This document shows, piece by piece, positions 11,860 through 23,329 of a DNA stretch of 64,000 bases. Position numbers and translations under genes: made by a program. Position 1 is the first letter of the stretch; every line of letters starts with the position of its first letter. Below the pieces are notes generated by a model. It ran no database searches. It had not been told where the DNA came from and was given only the letters and a program-made list of their open reading frames with translations. The stretch comes from Peromyscus leucopus (Eukaryota; Chordata; Mammalia; Rodentia; Cricetidae). Location: NCBI RefSeq assembly GCF_004664715.2, contig NC_051083.1:119834413-119898412 (forward strand), in the 5' to 3' direction.

Positions 11860-12810
11860 CAGAAAAGTTCAGTGTGCATTTTTGACTTGTACTAAATCCA
11901 ATGGCATCACCAACGGTAGCACATACCTTGTGCTGTGTGGCCAACCCTGCACAAACTTTTACACTGATCTGAAGGAGTGTCTAACCAATGCGCGTGACCA
12001 AGTTAGAATGAGCTGGAGTTGAGGTTAGCTGAGCAAGGCTGCATGGTTTAAATAAAGAGGCACATTGTACTCAGTTGCCCTCAGAAACAGCCTGGATTAG
12101 AGTCAACATTAAAAGCAAATTAGAGTGAGTGAGATTTAAAAAGAGAGAATTTACATTTCCAGTCAGGAAGATTGCAGTGATCCAATTTACTGACAAAATG
12201 CATTCCTTTTCATAGATAGTGGGTCCATACAACTCAACTCAGAAACAATGGCTCCCTTTTTAGAAATTACTTATTTTAGTTTTAAAAAATAGAGGCCATT
12301 AATTCTGATCCCCCCAACTATGCTCAGTTCAACAGGTTTATTACTTATTTCCTGTGTGCAAGAGGAATGTTTTACAGTCACCACCAAAAATAAAAGATCA
12401 TTCATTGAATTGTTTAATTTAAATGAAACAATAAGCATCTTTCTCTAGGTTGGGTATTACACTTTATATTTTGTGCTATTTTAATGTCACAATAAACATG
12501 TTCATTTGAAAAGACACATAAACTAAGCTCCTTTCATAGAGGCAAAAATAAGAAACTGAAAGTATTCCTTTCTTATATTTGTCTAATTGGTGTGTAGACT
12601 ATAGAAAATAATGGACAGCTTGCCTGAGTGTTCAATTTTAAGAAGAATCTATCCAAGCTGTTTCTATTACTAGAGTACAAAATGGCAACTAAAGAAGTTA
12701 CTGTAGTTAACAACTAAATAATTCAGTCTCCTCTTTACAACTGGATCCTTAAGTGCATTTCTAGTCTTGGCTTGATATAAAGAAAAACATATGTAAATTG
12801 TTCTTATCAG
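11860..12810. other. AT-rich single-copy intronic DNA
   Basis: No gene recognised. It is one of the longest repeat-free blocks in intron 2, so conservation scanning is worthwhile. Confidence 0.5.
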
Positions 12811-12832
12811 TTAAAAAAAAAAAAAAAAACCT

Positions 12833-12970
12833 TGGCCAGGTATGATGGCACATACCTTTAATTCAAGCACTTGCAAGGCAGAGGCAGGCCAGGTAGATTT
12901 ATTTCTGTGAGCTTGGGGCCAGCTTGTTGTACGGAGTGAGTTCCAGGACAGAGGGAAGCCCTCTTTAATA
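12833..12970 (+). mobile_element. B1 SINE preceded by poly-A
   Basis: 'ccaggtatgatggcacatac' to 'gagttccaggacagagg'; an A17 run lies at 12813-12829. Confidence 0.75.
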
Positions 12971-13800
12971 GATATATGGCCTGGGTATGCATTCAGAACA
13001 ACTGTAAGACCATGAGGTAGAGAAGGAAGGAGAACTGCTGCAAGCTGTTCTTAAAACTCAGATGGTTTTGTATATTGTCTGAAACTACAGTTAAGAATTC
13101 CAAGCTGTGTTCCACGGGTTACAATGAGCTGCAGTAGCAATGAAATATGAACTGTCTCCCTGTAGTCTCCCAAAGCAAATACGTTAGATAAATTATTTTA
13201 AACACATTGCAACCTACTCTAAACTTCAGTGATTGTGCTTGATGAGAATTTCAATTTCAGGGGGAAAGGCCCTTCAATTAGAAAAGACACTAACAATGCT
13301 GAATGGGTCCATCTTTGTAGTTAATCATGAGAACCGGAGCCAATGCTACCACCACAATTCATCTAAAAAGCCCAGAAACATTCAAGTTTGTTTTGCTTTC
13401 TGAAAAAAGCATGTGATACGTATTCCAAACTATGTGAGGCTTTGGTTTTACCTTTGGTTTTACCGTTTAAGATGGTTTTCCAAAACCAGGCAGTCTCTGC
13501 CAAATAGTACATGGTAGTGAGATGCAAGATGGCTGGATGTTTTTGTTTCCCAATTTCAAGTTCATCCATGTCTAACTTTCTAGCATGGCTAATATAAAAG
13601 CACAGAACCCTGGGAGAGCCCACAGGTAATCCTTGCTCTACATTTAATCTGTTTAAATGCTACAATTTCAAGAGATCTTCTAGCTCATTTATCAAATGGG
13701 ATTATTTCAACATAACCAAGAGAGCTGCTGTTTTCATAATGCAGAACGACTTATGAATAAGTCTACTAGAAGACATCAAAATTGCAATTAGAAATGAGCT
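12971..13800. other. Single-copy intronic DNA
   Basis: Holds an 86-codon minus-strand open frame (13363-13623) with no recognised domain and no supporting splice context. Confidence 0.45.
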
Positions 13801-13804
13801 TTCA

Positions 13805-14115
13805 GGGCTGGGAGTAAAGCTCACTTTGTAGAGTGCTTTCCTTGGATGAACAAAGCCATGGGCTCAGTCCTCAGCATCACATAAAACAGGCCTGGTGGCA
13901 TGCACACATAATCCCAACACTCAGGAGATAACGGCACAAGAATTGGAAGTTCAAGGTCATCCTCTGCAATGTAGAGACTTTGAGGGCAATCTGGGATACA
14001 TAAGACCAACTTGAAAGAAAGAAAAGAAGAGAAAGGAGAGGAGAGAGGAGGAGAAGAGAGGAGGGGAGGAGTTGGGAGGGGAAGAGGAGAGAAGAGAAAG
14101 AAAGGGAAAGAGGAA
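13805..14115 (+). mobile_element. B4 SINE with purine-rich tail
   Basis: ID half 13805-13885 and B1 half 13886-14005, followed by a GA/GGA-rich tract to 14115 that grew from the tail. Confidence 0.75.
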
Positions 14116-14119
14116 AGGA

Positions 14120-14479
<360 letters not shown>

Positions 14480-14689
14480 GCTCACACAGGGGACAGGGAG
14501 ATGAATGAGAGTGTCTGAAGCAGGAAACAAATGCAGAGCAAGTCAGGGCAAGAAGAAAATTCTATTCACCATGTCCCACATGAAGTTTACCTGGCCTCCC
14601 ACTCAAAGGACCTCGGATGGTTCTGTGTTTGGGGGTCTGATTTATATAGTTTTTCTCCCTTTTGGCGGTGTACCATTCTTCCATGATTT

Positions 14690-14743
<54 letters not shown>

Positions 14744-15060
14744 TTTTTGGCATCTCTATCATGTCTAATCTGCATTAGGCCTCCTTTCCTTTATCCCAGA
14801 TTTTTGTTCAGGCCCTGTGTCCCAGTTTGCCAAGTCCTTCCACACACCTTCCCTCATCTCACCTCATCTACCACTTCTAATCAGTTTGGGGTGAGCAGCC
14901 AGGTTACCCTTAATGTTCACATGCTCAGCTAAGTAAAAGTAACTTGTCCCTGAGTGGGAGACTGAGGCAATCTCATAGGAACAAAGCATGTAAGTCTCAG
15001 TGCAAAAATGGACTGCTTCCTTTCTAACTAAGGACTCCCCTGACTATTCAGCCATTCCAC
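14480..15060. other. Single-copy DNA with a (CA)n at 14692-14741
   Basis: About 25 CA units in otherwise unremarkable intronic sequence. Confidence 0.7.
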
Positions 15061-15460
15061 GGGACAGTCATTTATTTAGTGAATATTAATGAGCACCTGC
15101 TAGGAACCTTGTTCTATCCCAAGGACTGGGATCTGCTGGAACCGTGCTCCATCCCAAGGACTGGGATCTGCTAGGAACCTTGCTCCATCCCAAGGACTAG
15201 GGCCTGCTAGGAACCTTGCTCCATCCCAAGGACTGGGATCTGCTAGGAACCTTGCTCCATCCCAAGGACTGGGATCTGCTAGGAACCGTGCTCCATCCCA
15301 AGGACTGGGTTTGCTAGGAACCTTGCTCCATCCCAAGGACTGGGATCTGCTAGGAACCATGCTCCATCCCGAGGACTGGGATTATGAGGATTAAGAATCT
15401 TTGGTCTCTGCCTAATAAATTTCCAGACAAGCCAACAGATACATTCAAACATAAGCACAG
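15061..15460. mobile_element. L2-like remnant hosting the minisatellite
   Basis: Flanks read 'gaatattaatgagcacctgc ... tatcccaaggactgggatta ... ctctgcctaataaatttcca'. This resembles the classic L2 3' end ('tattgagcacctactatgtg'), so the minisatellite appears to have grown from one old L2 segment. Confidence 0.5.
15101..15380. repeat. 36-bp minisatellite, eight units
   Basis: Units begin 'taggaaccttgctccatccc' and end 'ggatctgc'. Starts are at 15101, 15137, 15172, 15208, 15244, 15280, 15315 and 15351 (last truncated); units 2 and 6 are 35 bp. The 36-bp period keeps one frame open on the minus strand, giving an apparent DPSPWDGARFLA peptide repeat that is almost certainly not a gene. Confidence 0.97.
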
Positions 15461-15591
15461 TGAGTCCTGACAATTGTCCTCTAACTTCCATATGTACAAT
15501 GGCAGTTGTGCATACACACACTAATAATCACAACAGTAAATAATGTATAAGGGATTATGAGAAAATAAGTATAAATTACCTAACCCAGCAG

Positions 15592-15745
15592 TTCCCTCTC
15601 TCTGTCTCGGCCTCTCCCTCTCTGTAGCTCAGGCTTGCCCAAAACTCACTATGTAGCTGAGGCTTCCCTCCAACTCAACAATCCTTGTGCTCCAGCCTCC
15701 CAAGTGCTGGAATTATAGACTTGTGCCACTACACTCAGCTTAGTA
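15592..15745 (-). mobile_element. Old B1 SINE
   Basis: 'ctcactatgtagctgaggct' to 'gccactacactcagct'. Confidence 0.75.
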
Positions 15746-15819
15746 TTTCTTTCTTTATGGTCTCAGCCACGTGGCAAATGCTTGAAGTGGCCAGATAGCT
15801 ACAATGTGAATAAACTAGA

Positions 15820-15930
15820 AAAATGCTTCTCATACCTTGATGCACACCAGAACTGTTTGCCTAGTTCTCAAAACACATCTTCTAAATGCTCAGTCCCTTC
15901 AGTAACCTTTCTGGTGGTACTTCCTAAAGC
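15820..15930 (+). mobile_element. MER5-like hAT fragment (left part)
   Basis: 'atgcttctcataccttgatg' recalls the MER5A start; a possible right part lies at 16530-16655 beyond an L1 insertion. Confidence 0.45.
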
Positions 15931-15934
15931 AGAA

Positions 15935-16053
15935 TATATACATACTGTATGATCAGGCAACTCTATAACTATACATACATTCAACAGAAATGTTCTTCAA
16001 GGGATACCCACAAGGATATTCACGGAGACATTGTTCATCGAAAGAACAATGAC

Positions 16054-16100
<47 letters not shown>

Positions 16101-16470
16101 CAACTGGAAACACTCTAAATGTCCATCAGTGAGTAAATAGGAAAAATAAAGTTTGGTGTATCCATACAATGGAATACTACTCAGCAATAAAAAAATAATT
16201 AAACAGTAGTACCTACAACAGGCTAGTTCAAATATAATGCTTAGTGGAAGAAAATTTTATGAAAACAACTACACACTTTAACATCCCACTCATATACCAA
16301 AACAGGAAAAAACTACACGAACCTATTCTCGTAGGAGTCAGATGGTGAGCAATCATGACTGGGAAGGCACACAAGAGTACTTGAAGCTAGTGACAATGTT
16401 CTGCTCCTTAAGCCAAGTGAAGATTATATGGGTGAATCAGTTTGTGGGGATTCATCAGCACAAACAATTA
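15935..16470 (+). mobile_element. Old L1 3' fragment with (CA)n
   Basis: Includes 'aaatgtccatcagtgagtaa' and 'ccatacaatggaatactact', hallmarks of mammalian L1 ORF2 3' sequence. A CA tract is at 16055-16100. Confidence 0.85.
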
Positions 16471-16529
16471 GAATATTTTCAATTTTTTAAAAAATTCATG
16501 TTACTAAACTGACTTAAACATTTAAAAAT

Positions 16530-16655
16530 ACCAGTGCAAAAGCCTCATTGTAGAACAATCAAGTCAGAATCTCTGGGCAATGAGACTCTAATACTTGTGG
16601 TTTTAAAAGTACCCCAGATGTTTCTGATGCACGGTCATGTCTGAAAACCAAGGTT
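16530..16655 (+). mobile_element. MER5-like hAT fragment (right part)
   Basis: 'agtcagaatctctgggcaat ... gtttctgatgcacggtcatg' resembles MER5-group elements. Confidence 0.5.
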
Positions 16656-16814
16656 CTCCATGTTTCTGTATGTTAACAGTGGCTCCTTGACGGCCACAGT
16701 ATGGCTTGTGACAGAGGAAATGAGGTCTAGCTGACTCTCCTGTGTTTGCTTTGCACTGACAGGATGAGGCACAAGTATGCATCTTCCCCAAACCTCAGTG
16801 TCCACCACTGTTGT

Positions 16815-16912
16815 AGTGGGTACAATGTCACCGGCCTCTCAGGGCTATTGTGAGGATTAAATTAGATTGTATGCTTGGAGTAGGCAGCCCAAAGTCTAGA
16901 ACATAACAGGCG
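16815..16912 (+). mobile_element. MIR fragment
   Basis: 'ggctattgtgaggattaaat' is a characteristic MIR segment. Confidence 0.65.
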
Positions 16913-18529
16913 TGGGAGAAATGGTGTTCAGCCACTTTTCCTCCTTTGTACCTAAGCTCCTGACAACAGTGATGAACAAACACATTGCTGTAAGCGGAGC
17001 AAACACATGCCCTTACTGTCGCCTCATGAAGAAGTTTCTAGAGACTGAAATAATCCTCTATGCATGCTGTCAAATGAGGATTGGAAATTTCTAGGTCGTG
17101 GCTGCTCCCTCTAGACATCCCTTGCTATCCCTGAGTATGACTAGAAAAGTGGTAGATCAGAGAGGTAAATACAAACTCCAGACCCTGCACTCACCTTAAC
17201 TACAGAGCAGACTCTATGCAAGCAAAAGAGGCCAAAGTGAGAGTTAGCAATTGAACAACAATTGGTTCAGAGGACATGGACCACTCATACAATGTTCCAA
17301 ATGAAAGACTTTGCTGCAAAGCCTCACCTTTTAGTGAAAACAAACAACAAAATCTGGGCGGGAAGCAGGAGCAGAGTTAGCCTTTTGACTCTACTACTGG
17401 AAGCACTATGACTTTGCTTAGCCAAACTTTTCTGTTTCTTTGATAATCGGAAGAAAGAAATGCCTGTTCTCAAATGCCCTTTATAAGGAGTTGGAGTTTG
17501 AATAAGTGGAAAGCATTCCAAAAAAGAAAACCAAAAAAAAAAAAAAAAAGGAAAAGAAAGTTAAGCACCAAAGAAATGCAAGGTGAGATTATTAGCTGGC
17601 CATTTCTTGTATTCAAAACTTCACTCATCCTTCAGCAACTCCCATGGAAAGAGCCCCTCTCTTGTTTTAAGAGCTCCAAGCATACCCTGTGCCACATGGG
17701 CCTGGAGTTTGCTTATGTAAGAAGGGACTGCAGCATTGCCTGGCGTGGAGCATCATATTTTGCTGAAGTCCAAGGGCAGGCCCAGGCCTTACATTTTTGG
17801 ACAGAGGTGCTCTCAGTGGTGGAACACTGAACTGTGGCTGGAGCAAATGATGTCATCAGAGATCCTCTTACCGTGGTCAATGTCAAAATTAAGATAGCAA
17901 GTTCAAGGACAAACTGGATTTTTCCAGGCAAATATATAAGTAAGAAAGCAGTCTAGACTCAAAATCTTGCCTTTAAAATCAATACCTTAAAAACTTAAAG
18001 AACAACTGAGATTTAACCCCGTTCTGTGTGCCTATTTTGGTTTATGGGGAGGTCTTATTGAAAAATATAGTTTCATAGCAAAATATATTCTTTGAGTATA
18101 TTTTTACTCCCACTACACATTAAGAAAAGAGGGAAAAATCATGTGAGTCACTCCTACATTCAAAAACAATAACAAAACCAAACTAAAAATATAAGTAAGG
18201 TATTGAGAAGAAAGATATTTGAGACAGAGATAAACACGAGAGCTCTCTACTCTAGAACTAAGAAATGAAATGGCTGGAATACCTGTTGGGTCCTTCAATG
18301 ACTGGAAAATGAAAACTCTAAATCAACTACAGCTACTTTGGAATACCAGGTAGAGTCCATCCGAAAACCACTCCTGCGACAGACCTGTGTCAAACATTCC
18401 CCAATGCATGGATTGCTCCAGCTTGGGAAAGCATCAAATTAATATCAAAAACAGTACCGTTAACTCTTTGCTCTGGTTCCAGGGAGGACAGAAGACAGAA
18501 TCCAGTCCTGCTACAAACCTTGGCCGAAG
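16913..18529. other. Single-copy DNA upstream of the CpG island
   Basis: Longest block in the window without an identified repeat apart from poly-A 17533-17549. The open frame at 17474-17830 is driven partly by that A run. On the minus strand this is the sequence just downstream of the candidate internal promoter. Confidence 0.5.
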
Positions 18530-19500
18530 CTGGACAACATGCCCCTAAGTTTGGCGCGTCCTCACCCTGTGCCCTGGCCCCCGCCCCCGCTCTGGGTACC
18601 CAGGGACTCAGTGCACCAAGGAGAGGCCCTGGCAGAGAACAGACTGGCGGCTGGGGCTGCAGACCTAGGCGGTCAATCCTGAAGGAAGGGCGGCTCCTCC
18701 CCCGGCTCCCCCAGCCCCCCAGCACCAGGCCCTCAACATTCCCCTCCCCCTGACCCCTTGCCCCCCAGGCAGGTCACCTGGCTTGGCTCGCTTGTCCTCC
18801 TGCTGCTAGATCCCTCTAGCCTCCTCCTTGGAAGTGGCTCGCCCTTCCGAGTCACGGGGCCGCCGAGCGCCGCCAGCCTGTGCCAAGGCTGCGGGAAGCA
18901 CTGTCCCCAGATGGAGCTGGGACCCTGCCCCGCGCGGCTGCCACCAGGGCGAAACTGGAGAGCCTGCTGGTATGGCCGGCAGGGAGGGGCGGCTGCAACT
19001 TTGCTCCTGGACGCGCGAGGAGGGGGCGCCCGTCTCCAAACTCCTTGCTGAGCTTCCAAGCTTCCCAGGCAAAGGATTTTATGTATTTTTTTATTTATTT
19101 AATGAAGAGGGAAGTCAGATTCTTGCCTTCAAGTTCTCTCTCTAGAGCTCCGATCCCAGGCTGCGGGAGGCGTGCCCCTGTGGGGCGGCCACAGGAGGGA
19201 AGCGGGGTGGCCAGTGGGAGCCTGGCCGCAGGGTTCCTCTAGACCCAGTTCTGCTGCCTGGAGCCAGAACCCGGGAGGGAGAGAAGCCTGGAGAGACCGG
19301 GCCAGCAGCGGGGAAGCGATGACCCGGACCTGGATCGCAGAAGTAGGAACTGGAAGTGACAGCGGCACAGGGCAGAGCAGCAGCAGCAGCAGCAACAGCA
19401 GCGGCAGTGGTGGTGGCAGTGGTGGCAGCAGTCTCAGCACCCCAGTAGTCAGGGAAAGAGCAAAAGCCGCGGTGTAAGGGCTGCAGCTACACTGCGCATG
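18530..19500. promoter_or_regulatory. CpG island within Arhgef6 intron 2
   Basis: About 45 CpG dinucleotides by manual count over roughly 960 nt, against a CpG-poor background. GC-rich throughout, with Sp1-type GGGCGG boxes (near 18689, 18988 and 19184), an NRF1-like TGCGCATGC at about 19493-19501 and a CAG/GGT triplet tract. It lies about 8.2 kb downstream of exon 2 on the transcribed strand. Human ARHGEF6 has a shorter protein form lacking roughly the first 154 residues (recalled), so an internal promoter here is a reasonable reading. A possible minus-strand donor CAG|GTGACC ends an exon at 18778. Open frames inside (for example 19172-19477 plus, 19129-19521 minus) are GC-driven and low-complexity, with no recognised protein. 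Confidence 0.7.
19376..19437 (+). repeat. CAG/GGT-type triplet tract in the CpG island
   Basis: An imperfect trinucleotide run: five to six AGC units, then AAC, then mixed AGC, GGC, AGT and GGT triplets. It would read as poly-Ser/Gly on the plus strand and poly-Leu/Pro on the minus strand. In a promoter island it is most simply an untranslated, length-variable triplet repeat. Confidence 0.75.
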
Positions 19501-19735
19501 CTGCTGCCACCCAGTTTCCAAGATCAGGGCTATCAGTGCCTAAGGCCATTTCCAAAACTCCCCGGTTGGGAATGCTGGAGTCCAGGACTAGCCATTACTA
19601 GCTAGTGGACTGCTTTCCTTCCCCATCCAGGGATGCAACTTGGGACCTGCAATTTGCATGGTGACCCACTGAGACATCCTCCCACCCTCTCCCCCAAGCA
19701 GAGAAGTGCTTAGTGGCTCTTCACACCCATCTCCT
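19501..19735. other. Single-copy DNA flanking the CpG island
   Basis: No repeat or exon recognised; CpG density falls quickly. Confidence 0.4.
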
Positions 19736-19739
19736 CCCT

Positions 19740-19920
19740 GAACAGATCCCAAACCAGCCTTTTCAAAGAAACTCATGCTAGGCAAGTGTTCTACCACTGA
19801 ACTGCACCCCAAGTTCCTTTTAAGTTTAGCTATATGATCTCATATGTAACCCAGATTGGCCTGGAACTCACATCCTCCTATCTTGGCCTATGGAATAGTT
19901 GAGATGTGTGCTGTAGTGTA
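19740..19920 (-). mobile_element. ID and B1 fragments
   Basis: 19740-19812 is an ID in reverse ('ctaggcaagtgttctaccac'). 19825-19920 is an adjacent B1 fragment ('gatctcatatgtaacccaga'). Confidence 0.65.
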
Positions 19921-20172
19921 CATCTTGAAGCTCAATTTTTATAGAAATGCAGCATAATCAGTAAAAGATTAGGACAGCTAGAGTAATGGATAACATTGAA
20001 TCTTCTGGAATTCTATTAGGGGTGTCACATTGGCTCAACTAGTAAAGAAAAAAAGGTGCCCAGGCCCCTTTTAGTCTTCCCACTAGTCAAACTGAGTGGA
20101 AGCTCTGCCCAGTGGGAAGAGATGGAAAAGGGCCAAACCATGAGACAATCTCCAACTTCTGCGCAGGCTTCT

Positions 20173-20275
20173 TAGCTGGGCAATGGTGGCGCACGCCTTT
20201 AATCCCAGCACTCTCAGGAGACAGAGGCAGGCGGATCTCTGTGAGTTCGAGGCCAGCGTGCGAGGCCTAGAGAGA
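20173..20275 (+). mobile_element. Truncated young B1
   Basis: 'gctgggcaatggtggcgcac' to 'cgaggccagcgtgcgaggcc'; lacks the right end. Confidence 0.85.
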
Positions 20276-20279
20276 GAAA

Positions 20280-21030
20280 CTCGGACTTCAGGCAAGTACC
20301 CCTGCCAAGGCGTGAAGAAGTCTATGGTGCCATTAGTTAGTGGTCCGGCCTATTTCTACTTTCTTAGAGCTAGAGTAGGAAGGTGGCAGATTTAACATGA
20401 ACTCATGAGCATTGGTAAAGCTGCCTTACTTCTAGGACCGCTTCCCTTCAAACAGTCTTTGGGAAATGGCAAACGGTCCATCCCACAGGCCTCACTTGAG
20501 GGAGAGCACCCGTGCTGTTATGGTGACAGATGGAGTGACTCAGGAAGTCGGGAGAGAATAAGGGGGAGGGGCAGAGAAAAACCATACTGCTACCAGCTGA
20601 TACTGGAAGGATGGAAGGAAGGAGGGAGAGACTATTTGAATCACATATTCATCCAATAACCCCTTCATGAACAAAACTTCATTTACAAAGTAAGCTGGGT
20701 ACAGAAGCAGAAGACATGTCTAGTCTGCAAAATGGAGATGGAAGGGTGTCCTGAGCAGGGCTCCACGGTAGAAGATGATAGAGGAAATGTTTCTACTGGG
20801 GTAAAGGAAAAGCCCCCGGGCTAGAGCTTCCACAGACCAGAATTCACATGGCTATTGTCGAACAGTGCAGCCAGAGAAATAGCACTCAGGACACTCTCAA
20901 GTGATCAGACTCCGTACATGTTGCTGGGTGACTTTCTGGTCTCATTAGTGACTTTACCTCAGAATAAGGATCATTTTCATATGTTCTCTATAGCTTTGAC
21001 TTGACTGAATATCTTCCCTACCTCCTCCAT
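20280..21030. other. Single-copy intronic DNA
   Basis: Nothing recognised. Confidence 0.4.
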
Positions 21031-21039
21031 TCTTTGAGA

Positions 21040-21350
21040 AAATAAAAAAGATGGATTTGGTTTACAAAGAAGAAATACAAATGGACTATAAAGGAGTGAC
21101 AGTATGTCCAAACTCATTTGGAATCATGAAATACAAATTATAGCAAAAAATACTATTTCATCCATCACTTTGGCAAACTTTAAAGATAAATAATGTGCAA
21201 TGTTGACAGAGACATGAGAAAGAAAACAGTTTCTATGATTTTGTTGGAAATGTAAGTTAGTAGAGCATTTTTGTAGGAGAATTTGACATTATCTATCAAA
21301 ATCTGACACAGTAATTCATTTCTATGATGAAAAAGTGTTCAAGAATAATC
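21040..21350 (+). mobile_element. Old L1 ORF2 3' fragment
   Basis: 'atcactttggcaaactttaa' and 'gacattatctatcaaaatct' match the 3' part of old L1 ORF2. Confidence 0.65.
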
Positions 21351-21514
21351 ACAAATGCACAAAAAATTCTCTATATATAAACAACATAAGTCACTGGGAT
21401 TTATCACAGGAATGAAAGATTGATGCAACATATGAATATCAATCGATGTGATACATCATTATTATAAAGAGCCTAAATTAATGATCATCTCAACAGAAGC
21501 ATAAAATGCAGAAA

Positions 21515-21905
21515 TGAAACTGGGCTGGGGATGGTGCCTCAGTGTGTAAAATGCCATACAAGAATGAGGACCTGGGTTCAAATCCCCAGAGCTTATGTAA
21601 GCCAGGCACAATACCATGCATCTGTAATCTTAGTGCTCCTCTAGCAAGATGGAAGGTAGAGACAGAAGCATCATCCCTGGAAATGCCATGTAGAGCTGGC
21701 CTACAGCATGTAGCATTGAACAGTAAAGAAACTCAAGATACCAAGGGGTAGGCGCAGTCTCCAAGGTTTTCCTCTTGACCTCCATATGCAAACCTCGACT
21801 TAAATATGCAAATATACTCACAACATAACATACACCTGGGGAGCACATAAATGTAGCTGAGGATGACCCTGAACTCAGAACTCCCTACTTCTACCTCCCA
21901 AGGCC
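21515..21905 (+). mobile_element. Composite SINE plus B1 fragment inside the L1
   Basis: B2/B4-like head (gctggggatggtgcctcagt), B1-like middle and B3-like end ('cctcttgacctccatatgca'); 21838-21905 is a reverse B1 fragment. Confidence 0.6.
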
Positions 21906-22108
21906 AACTGGCAAAATGCATCATCTTTTGTAACTTAAAAAACAAAACACTTGACAAACTAGGATTACAAGAAAATGTCCTCAATACTAAAGTGCATTTA
22001 TAAAAACTACACAGCTAACACTGTACCCAGTGTCTAACACTTTCTTCTGTAAGATCAAAAGCAAAACAAGGCACTTGCTTCTACCACCTCTATTCAATAT
22101 GTACGAGA

Positions 22109-22113
22109 GATAG

Positions 22114-22170
<57 letters not shown>
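22109..22170. repeat. (GATA)n(GA)n microsatellite
   Basis: About six GATA units then about twenty GA units. Confidence 0.97.
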
Positions 22171-22173
<3 letters not shown>

Positions 22174-22175
22174 GA

Positions 22176-22290
22176 ATTTTCAGATAGGGTCTCACTATAT
22201 AGCAGTCACTGATCTGAAATTCACAGGAGTCTAACTGCCTCTGCCTTCTATATGTGGGATTAAAGGCATAGCAACCATAACTGGCACAAC
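22176..22290 (-). mobile_element. B1 SINE
   Basis: 'agatagggtctcactatata' to 'gtgggattaaaggcatagc'. Confidence 0.75.
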
Positions 22291-22334
22291 TAATTAAAAA
22301 TAACATTCCACATGTACTAGCATCTAGAAGTGTA

Positions 22335-22450
22335 TCCCCGCACTTAGAGGAAGAGGCAGGAGGTTCAGGAGTTCAGGATTATCCTTAGCTACATAGCTGC
22401 ATAGCTACATAATTTAAGGCCAGACTAGGTTGCATGAGACCTTATTTCAA
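22335..22450 (+). mobile_element. B1 fragment with internal repeat
   Basis: 'ccgcacttagaggaagaggc ... gagaccttatttcaaa'; 'agctacatagctgcatagct' is locally duplicated. Confidence 0.65.
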
Positions 22451-22674
22451 ACAAAAAAGTATTAAACACTTGAGGCAAAAACATTGACCCAAAGTGGTAT
22501 AAGACACATATGTTATAAACTATAAAAAAAGATACAATGAAATTAAAGAAGATATAAGTGCATGGAAAGATAACCATGTTGACAGATCCAAAGACTTAGT
22601 TACTAAGAGAACACCATTCCTCAAAGTGATCTGTAAGTTCAAAACAGTCCCTGTCAAGGTCTGTTTTTAAGAAA

Positions 22675-22813
22675 CAATCATGGTGACACACACCTGTAAT
22701 CCCAACAGTCATGAGGCAGAGGCAGAAGGATTTGTTGTAAGTTCAAGGCTAGCCTGCTCTACATAGCAAGCTCCAGGCCAGCTGGAACTTTACAATGAAT
22801 GCTTGCCTCAAAA

Positions 22814-22815
<2 letters not shown>
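22675..22815 (+). mobile_element. B1 SINE
   Basis: 'catggtgacacacacctgta' to 'tgaatgcttgcctcaaaaa'. Confidence 0.75.
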
Positions 22816-22873
<58 letters not shown>

Positions 22874-22880
22874 GTGGATG

Positions 22881-22946
<66 letters not shown>
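22815..22946. repeat. (GATA)n(GGAT)n(GA)n microsatellite
   Basis: About 14 GATA units, a GGATG bridge and about 30 GA units, at the A-rich tail of the preceding B1. Confidence 0.97.
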
Positions 22947-22948
<2 letters not shown>

Positions 22949-23329
22949 TGAGAAAAGAAAACACAGGCAGGAGATGATATAAAACTCATCCATACATTCA
23001 AGTATTCCAAATTGGTTTTGAAACTAAAACAAGTTGGAGGACTCACGTTTTCTCAATTTAAAAGCTACTACAAAGCTATGTTAATCAGGTAAGGGAAAGA
23101 AAAGTAGTCTTTTCAAGAACTTGGTAATTAGAAAACTACATCTCCACATCCAAAAGAATTAACTTGGGGCCAGTGAAATGGCCTCATGGGTAAAGTTCCT
23201 AAACCCACATAGTAGAAGAAAAGAACCTCCATTTGTGGTAACATTCTTATGGGAAAACACAACTATTCATGACCTTTGATTGTGGAAGTGTTTCTCAGAT
23301 GACACTAAAGAGTAAAAAAAAAAAAAATG

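Larger units (their letters stand above)
21375..23310 (+). mobile_element. Old L1 ORF2 in colinear pieces
   Basis: Pieces at 21375-21500, 21930-22105, 22455-22672, 22980-23165 and 23220-23310 follow L1 ORF2 order. Markers include 'gggatttatcacaggaatga', 'atgatcatctcaacagaagc', 'ccacctctattcaatatgta', 'acaagttggaggactcacg' and 'ctactacaaagctatgttaa'. Stops and indels kill the frame. At least five SINEs or microsatellites are inserted. Confidence 0.85.

Noticed and set aside
15100..15521. Apparent repeat protein with DPSPWDGARFLA units on the minus strand
   Set aside because: Produced by the 36-bp minisatellite; the array also contains 35-bp units that break the frame, and the flanks look like an old L2.
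18758..19051. Possible novel gene promoted in the plus direction from the CpG island
   Set aside because: Cannot be excluded, but no exon, splice pair or protein similarity was found downstream on the plus strand; an internal Arhgef6 promoter is simpler.
19129..19521. 130-codon Leu/Pro-rich frame and overlapping plus-strand frames in the CpG island
   Set aside because: Several overlapping frames on both strands, typical of GC-rich DNA with triplet repeats; no recognisable protein or splice support.
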